The position numbers were made by a program, and so were the translations under genes. A DNA stretch of 64,000 nt from Siphonodentalium dalli. Taxonomy: Eukaryota; Mollusca; Scaphopoda; Gadilida; Siphonodentaliidae. A model generated the notes under the pieces. It saw only the letters and a list, made by a program, of their open reading frames with translations. It ran no database searches and was not told where the DNA came from. This document shows, piece after piece, positions 60,601-64,000 of this stretch. The DNA is taken from NCBI GenBank assembly GCA_032622095.1, contig CP136066.1, positions 193,678,816 through 193,742,815 on the forward strand, read 5' to 3'. Numbering within the stretch: the first letter of the stretch is position 1; each line of letters opens with the position of its first letter.

Positions 60601-63395
60601 GTGTAGTCTTGTTCCATCCCCTGGTGTTACACTTAGAGTAGCTTCACCAGGCAACCCTGTTCGGTTCGCTGGTGTTACAGCCGGGGATACAGTACCGGGA
60701 AGTACTGTTCTAGCATCTGATGTAATAACCGGAGTAGCGACCCCAGACAGCCCTGTTATATCAGCTGTCACGGTGTCAGTAACGTCTCTAGGCAATACTG
60801 TTCCATCCATTGGTGTTACAATCGGAGTAGCTTCGGCAGGCAACCATGTTCGGTCCGCTGATGTGACAGCCGGAGTTGCAGCACCGAGCAGTCCTGTTCT
60901 ATCCGCTGATGTCACAACCGGAGTAGCGTCTCCAGGCAGCCCTGTTATATCAGCTGTCACGGTGTCAGTAACGTCTCTAGGCAATACTGTTCCATCCATT
61001 GGTGTTACAATCGGAGTAGCTTCGGCAGGCAACCATGTTCGGTCCGCTGATGTGACAGCCGGAGTTGCAGCACCGAGCAGTCCTGTTCTATCCGCTGATG
61101 TCACAACCGGAGTAGCGACCCCAGACAGCCCTGTTATATCAGCTGTCACGGTGTCAGTAACGTCTCTAGGCAATACTGTTCCATCCATTGGTGTTACAAT
61201 CGGAGTAGCTTCGCCAGGAAACCCCGTTCGGTCCGCTGAAGTTACAGCCAGATTTGCAGCACCGGAAGGTCCTGTTCTATCCGCTGATGTTATAACCAGA
61301 ATAGCGTCTCCAGTCAGCCCTGTTATATCCGTTGTTACGGAGTTAGTAACGTCTCCAGGCAATACTGTTCGATCCGCTTGTGTTACGACCGGAGTAGCGT
61401 CGCCAGGAAACCCTTTTATATCCGCTGATGTTACAACCGGAGATGCGGAACCGGGCAGTCTTGTTCGATCCGCTGGTGTTACAATCGGAGTAGCTTCGCC
61501 AGGCATCCCCGTTCGGTCCGCTGAAGTTACAGCCAGAGTCGCAGCACCGGGAAGTTCTGTTCTATCGGCTGATGTTACAGCCGGAGTTGCGGCAACAGGC
61601 AGTCCTGTTCTATCGGCTGATGTTACAACCGGAGTAGCGACTCCAGGCAGCCCTGTTATATCCACTGTTACGGTGTCAGTGACGCCCCTAGGCAATAGTA
61701 TTCCATCCGCTGCTTTTACAATCGGAGTATCTTCGCCAGGCAACCCTGTTCGGTCCGCTGATGTTACAGCCGGAGCTGTAGCACCGGTAAGTACTGTTCT
61801 AATCGCTGATGTTATAACCGGAGAAGCGACACCAGGCCGCCCTGTTATATCAGCTATTACGGTGTCAGTAACGTCTCTAGGCAATACTGTTCCATCCGCT
61901 GGTGTTACAATCGGAGTCGCTTCTCCAGGCAACCTTGTTCGGTCCGCCGATGTTACAGCCGGAGTTATGGCAACGGGCAGTCCTGTTCTATCCGTTGATG
62001 TTACAACCGGAGTAGCGTCTCCAGGCAGCCTTGTTATATCCGCTGTTCCGGAGTCAGTAACGTCTCCAAGCAAAACTGCTCCATCCGCTGGTGTTACAAT
62101 CGGAGTAGATTCACCAGGCAATCCTGTTCGGTCCGCCAATGTTACAGCCGGAGTTGCAGCACCGGGCCGTCCTGTTCTATCCGCTGATGTTACAACCAGA
62201 GTAGCTTCACCAGGCAACCCTGTTCGGTCCGCCGATGTTACAGCCGGAGTTGCAGCACCGAGAAGTACTGTTCTATCCGCTGATGTTATAACCGGAGTAG
62301 CGACTCCAGGCAACCCTGTATTATCAGATGTTATGATGTCAGTGACGTCTGCTGGCAATACCGTTCCATCCGCTGGTGTTAAAATCGGAGTAGCTTCGCC
62401 AGGCAACCCTGTTCGGTCCGTTGATGCTACAGCCGGAGTTGCAGCATCGGGCAGTCCTATTCTATCCGCTGATGTTATATCCGGAGTAGCGACTCCAGAC
62501 ATCTCTCTTATATCCGCTATTACGTTGTCAGTAACTTCTCTAGGCAATACTGTACCATCCGCTGGTGTTACAATCGGAGTAGATTCGCCAGGCAACCCCG
62601 TATGGTCCGCTGATGTTACAGCCGGAGTTGCATCACCGGGAAGTCCTGGTCTAACCACTGATGTTACAACCAGAGTAGAGTCTCCAGGCAGCTCTGTTAC
62701 ATCCGCTGTTACGGTGTCAGTAACGTCTCCAGGCAATAATGTTCGATCCGCTATCGCTATAATCGGAGTAGCGTCGCCAGGCAACCCCGTTCGGTCCGCT
62801 GATGTTACGGCCAGAGTTGCATCACCGGGAAGTCCTGTTCTATCCGCTGATGTTACAACCAGAGTAGCATCTTCAGTCAGTCCTGTTATATCCGCTGTTA
62901 CGGTGTCAGTGACGTCTCCAGGCAATACTGTTCGATCCGCTGATGTAGTGGCTGTTACGGTGTCAGCGATGTCTCCTGGAAACCCTGTTCCATCCGCTGT
63001 TATGGTGTCAGTGGCGTCTCTGGGCACCACTATTCTGTCCGCTGATGTCATATCCGGAGTAACGTCTCCAGGCAATACTTTTCGATCCGCTGATGTTACA
63101 ACAAGAGTAACGTCTCCGGGCAACCCAGTTGGGGCCCCTGTTACGGAGTCAGTAACGTATCCAGGTAACCGTGTTCGATCCGCTGGTGTTACAACCGGAG
63201 TAGTTTCTCCAGGCAACCCTGTTCTATCCGCTAATGCTACAGCCGGACTAACATCTCTAGGCAGCCCTGTTCGATCCGCTGATGTTACCGCTGAAGTGGC
63301 CCCTCCAGACAATACTGTTACGGAGCCAGTAACGACTCCGTGAAACCCCGAACGATCCGCTGTCTCGGAGTCAGTGATGACTGAAGGTGTGGTTT
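39627..63395 (-). CDS. Gene B giant exon: about 7,923 codons of mucin-like 15-16 residue repeats
   Basis: A single uninterrupted minus-strand frame of 23,769 bp, an exact multiple of three. The acceptor CCATTATTTTACAG| lies above 63,395 (phase 1) and the donor TTTCAGGAG|GTGAGA below 39,627 (phase 1). After a few leading residues (ETTPSVITDS), units such as DATPVVTSADRTGLPG, AATPAVTSADRTGLPG, EATPIVTPADGTVLPR and DVTDTVTADITGLPG fill the exon to about 40,290. A degenerate juxtamembrane region of about 220 residues follows, ending NGVVYISGG. ISGSP, TTA-x3-ADF and GVVYISG are shared with gene A. No cysteine was noticed. The raw frame opens at an ATG at 63,420, just beyond the acceptor, and no signal peptide is present there, so a 5' exon is missing. 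Predicted extracellular. No known family recognised. Confidence 0.9.
40290..63370 (-). repeat. Coding minisatellite of gene B: mostly 48-bp units
   Basis: Roughly 490 units of 16 (sometimes 15) residues with the core SADRTGLPG. A common local cycle is three 16-residue units plus one 15-residue unit (189 bp). The part at 42.07-54.5 kb has a 1,707-bp higher-order period. From 54.5 to 60.5 kb shorter derivatives of the same blocks occur at 900, 711 and 378 bp spacing, and the two ends of the array are more diverged, as expected when homogenisation is strongest in the centre. Confidence 0.9.
42068..54530 (-). repeat. Higher-order repeat, 1,707 bp (569 codons), about 7.3 copies
   Basis: The landmark GTGACGTCACT ends its GTGACGTC at 42,540, 44,247, 45,954, 47,661, 49,368, 51,075, 52,782 and 54,489, which is exactly 1,707 bp each time. 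A second landmark (ATCAGAGTAGCGTCGCC) shows the same steps. No net indel occurs across seven intervals, and copies differ only by scattered substitutions. Confidence 0.93.
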
Positions 63396-64000
63396 CTGTA
63401 AAATAATGGTTCTCATTCAATGAATAAAGCCGATTGTGGATGACTGGGTTGTGTCAGGACCATGGGTACTTGCGTTTTCTCTACACATGTCTAAATACTC
63501 GGCGATATTTATGTTGATAACGCAAAAACGAAGTTATGTTGATAAAAATATGTCAAAGAAACACAGACATAACTGTCGCAGAAGGCTGGTATCAGGCAGG
63601 CTGATAACCCTCCCTCATCATATAATATTCTCGAGTGCCATACACTATCGACGTCATTTCATTTGATCCGCCAGAAGTGGCATTCACTGTTGCAACAAAT
63701 TGACTTGAATAAAGTTTCAGGGTGTATAGCGGGTACAAATAGCGATGCCACTGATGCAGTGAAGCCACTCGTCATCCGCCGATATCATAATGAATGTTGC
63801 CTATCACATATGAGCTTCACTTTATTTATAGATACGTACTCCGATTTGTCGCCCCTAAATTACTATTTCTTCGGCTTTTTGGGTAAATATATTAGATTTG
63901 AGTCGAGAAACATAACCATAAAAGCCCAGAGTGATCATATTTCGAGTTATAAAATCTGTTATTTTTCACCACCTCGAAAATTTACCAGGCCCCCAAATGC
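63396..64000. other. Gene B upstream intron or 5' flank
   Basis: No coding exon recognised. The polypyrimidine-poor acceptor region of the giant exon lies at its left edge. The only clear structure is the dispersed repeat at 63,852-63,970. Confidence 0.45.
63852..63970 (+). repeat. Dispersed repeat, copy upstream of gene B
   Basis: Same order of blocks and same orientation as 28,482-28,600, including AAATTACTATTTCTTCGGCT, GAGTCGAGA, AGTGATCA and AAATCTGTTATTTTTCA. It is either a dispersed element or part of the duplicated unit that produced genes A and B. Confidence 0.7.

Noticed and set aside
40193-63343. Plus-strand frames up to 3,625 codons as real genes
   Set aside because: The minus frame is continuous through the whole array and joins TM and tail exons with conserved phases. 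The plus frames are broken at arbitrary points by single substitutions such as TGA from CATGAG-type changes.
7190-63370. CRISPR array or bacterial RTX/adhesin repeats
   Set aside because: The repeats are contiguous coding units without spacers, and the genes have introns, so a prokaryotic reading does not fit.
1-64000. tRNA or rRNA genes
   Set aside because: No cloverleaf-compatible A-box and B-box pair or rRNA-like segment was seen. GTTCGATCC strings in the arrays are part of the repeat unit.

Overview
This window looks like invertebrate animal nuclear DNA. It has spliced genes with canonical GT-AG introns, AT-rich intergenic DNA and many foldback or MITE-like elements. A bivalve or other mollusc is my tentative guess: the motif CAAGGGGCATAACTC (1689-1703) resembles a dispersed motif I associate with bivalve genomes, and a LINE remnant at 27.5 kb has a C-terminal zinc-binding segment of a type I associate with molluscan LINEs. 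I could not test either by search.

The window is dominated by two paralogous genes in head-to-tail order on the minus strand. Each has the same 3' architecture. First comes one enormous exon made almost wholly of 15-16 residue repeats (consensus close to DVTPVVTSADRTGLPG). A 94-nt exon encoding a single transmembrane helix follows. The last exon encodes a cytoplasmic tail of about 190 residues carrying three IPRP-x8-EW motifs. Gene A lies at 4,113-26,685: giant exon 6,238-26,685, TM exon 5,178-5,271, tail exon 4,113-4,692. Gene B lies at 33,661-63,395: giant exon 39,627-63,395, TM exon 35,196-35,289, tail exon 33,661-34,231. Splice phases match exactly between the paralogs (phase 1 into and out of the giant exon, phase 2 between the TM and tail exons), and both joined frames stay open to the stop. 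The visible parts encode about 7,040 and 8,144 residues. The 5' exon or exons that should carry a signal peptide were not found. For gene B they lie upstream of the giant exon, probably beyond the window. The inferred products are giant, mucin-like, single-pass membrane proteins with a long Thr/Asp/Pro/Val-rich ectodomain that appears free of cysteine.

Both arrays have higher-order repeat structure. Gene A is built on a 228-bp (five-unit) period and contains larger block duplications of about 1.8-2.3 kb. Gene B contains at least seven successive 1,707-bp (569-codon) periods with no length change between 42.1 and 54.5 kb. Long open frames on the plus strand are the antisense of these arrays and are treated as by-products.

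Region by region. 1-1,160 is a foldback element with 15-bp tandem arrays in inverted arms. 1,161-4,112 has no gene but holds several hairpins; the last (3,903-4,113) has 5-bp target-site duplications and sits exactly on gene A's stop codon. 4,113-26,685 is gene A. 26,686-33,660 is intergenic DNA with a LINE remnant, a family of 69-bp palindromes, two copies of a roughly 500-bp TIR element and other foldbacks. 33,661-63,395 is gene B, with further foldback or TIR elements in its 4.3-kb first visible intron. 63,396-64,000 is intron or 5' flank containing a dispersed repeat also present upstream of gene A's giant exon.
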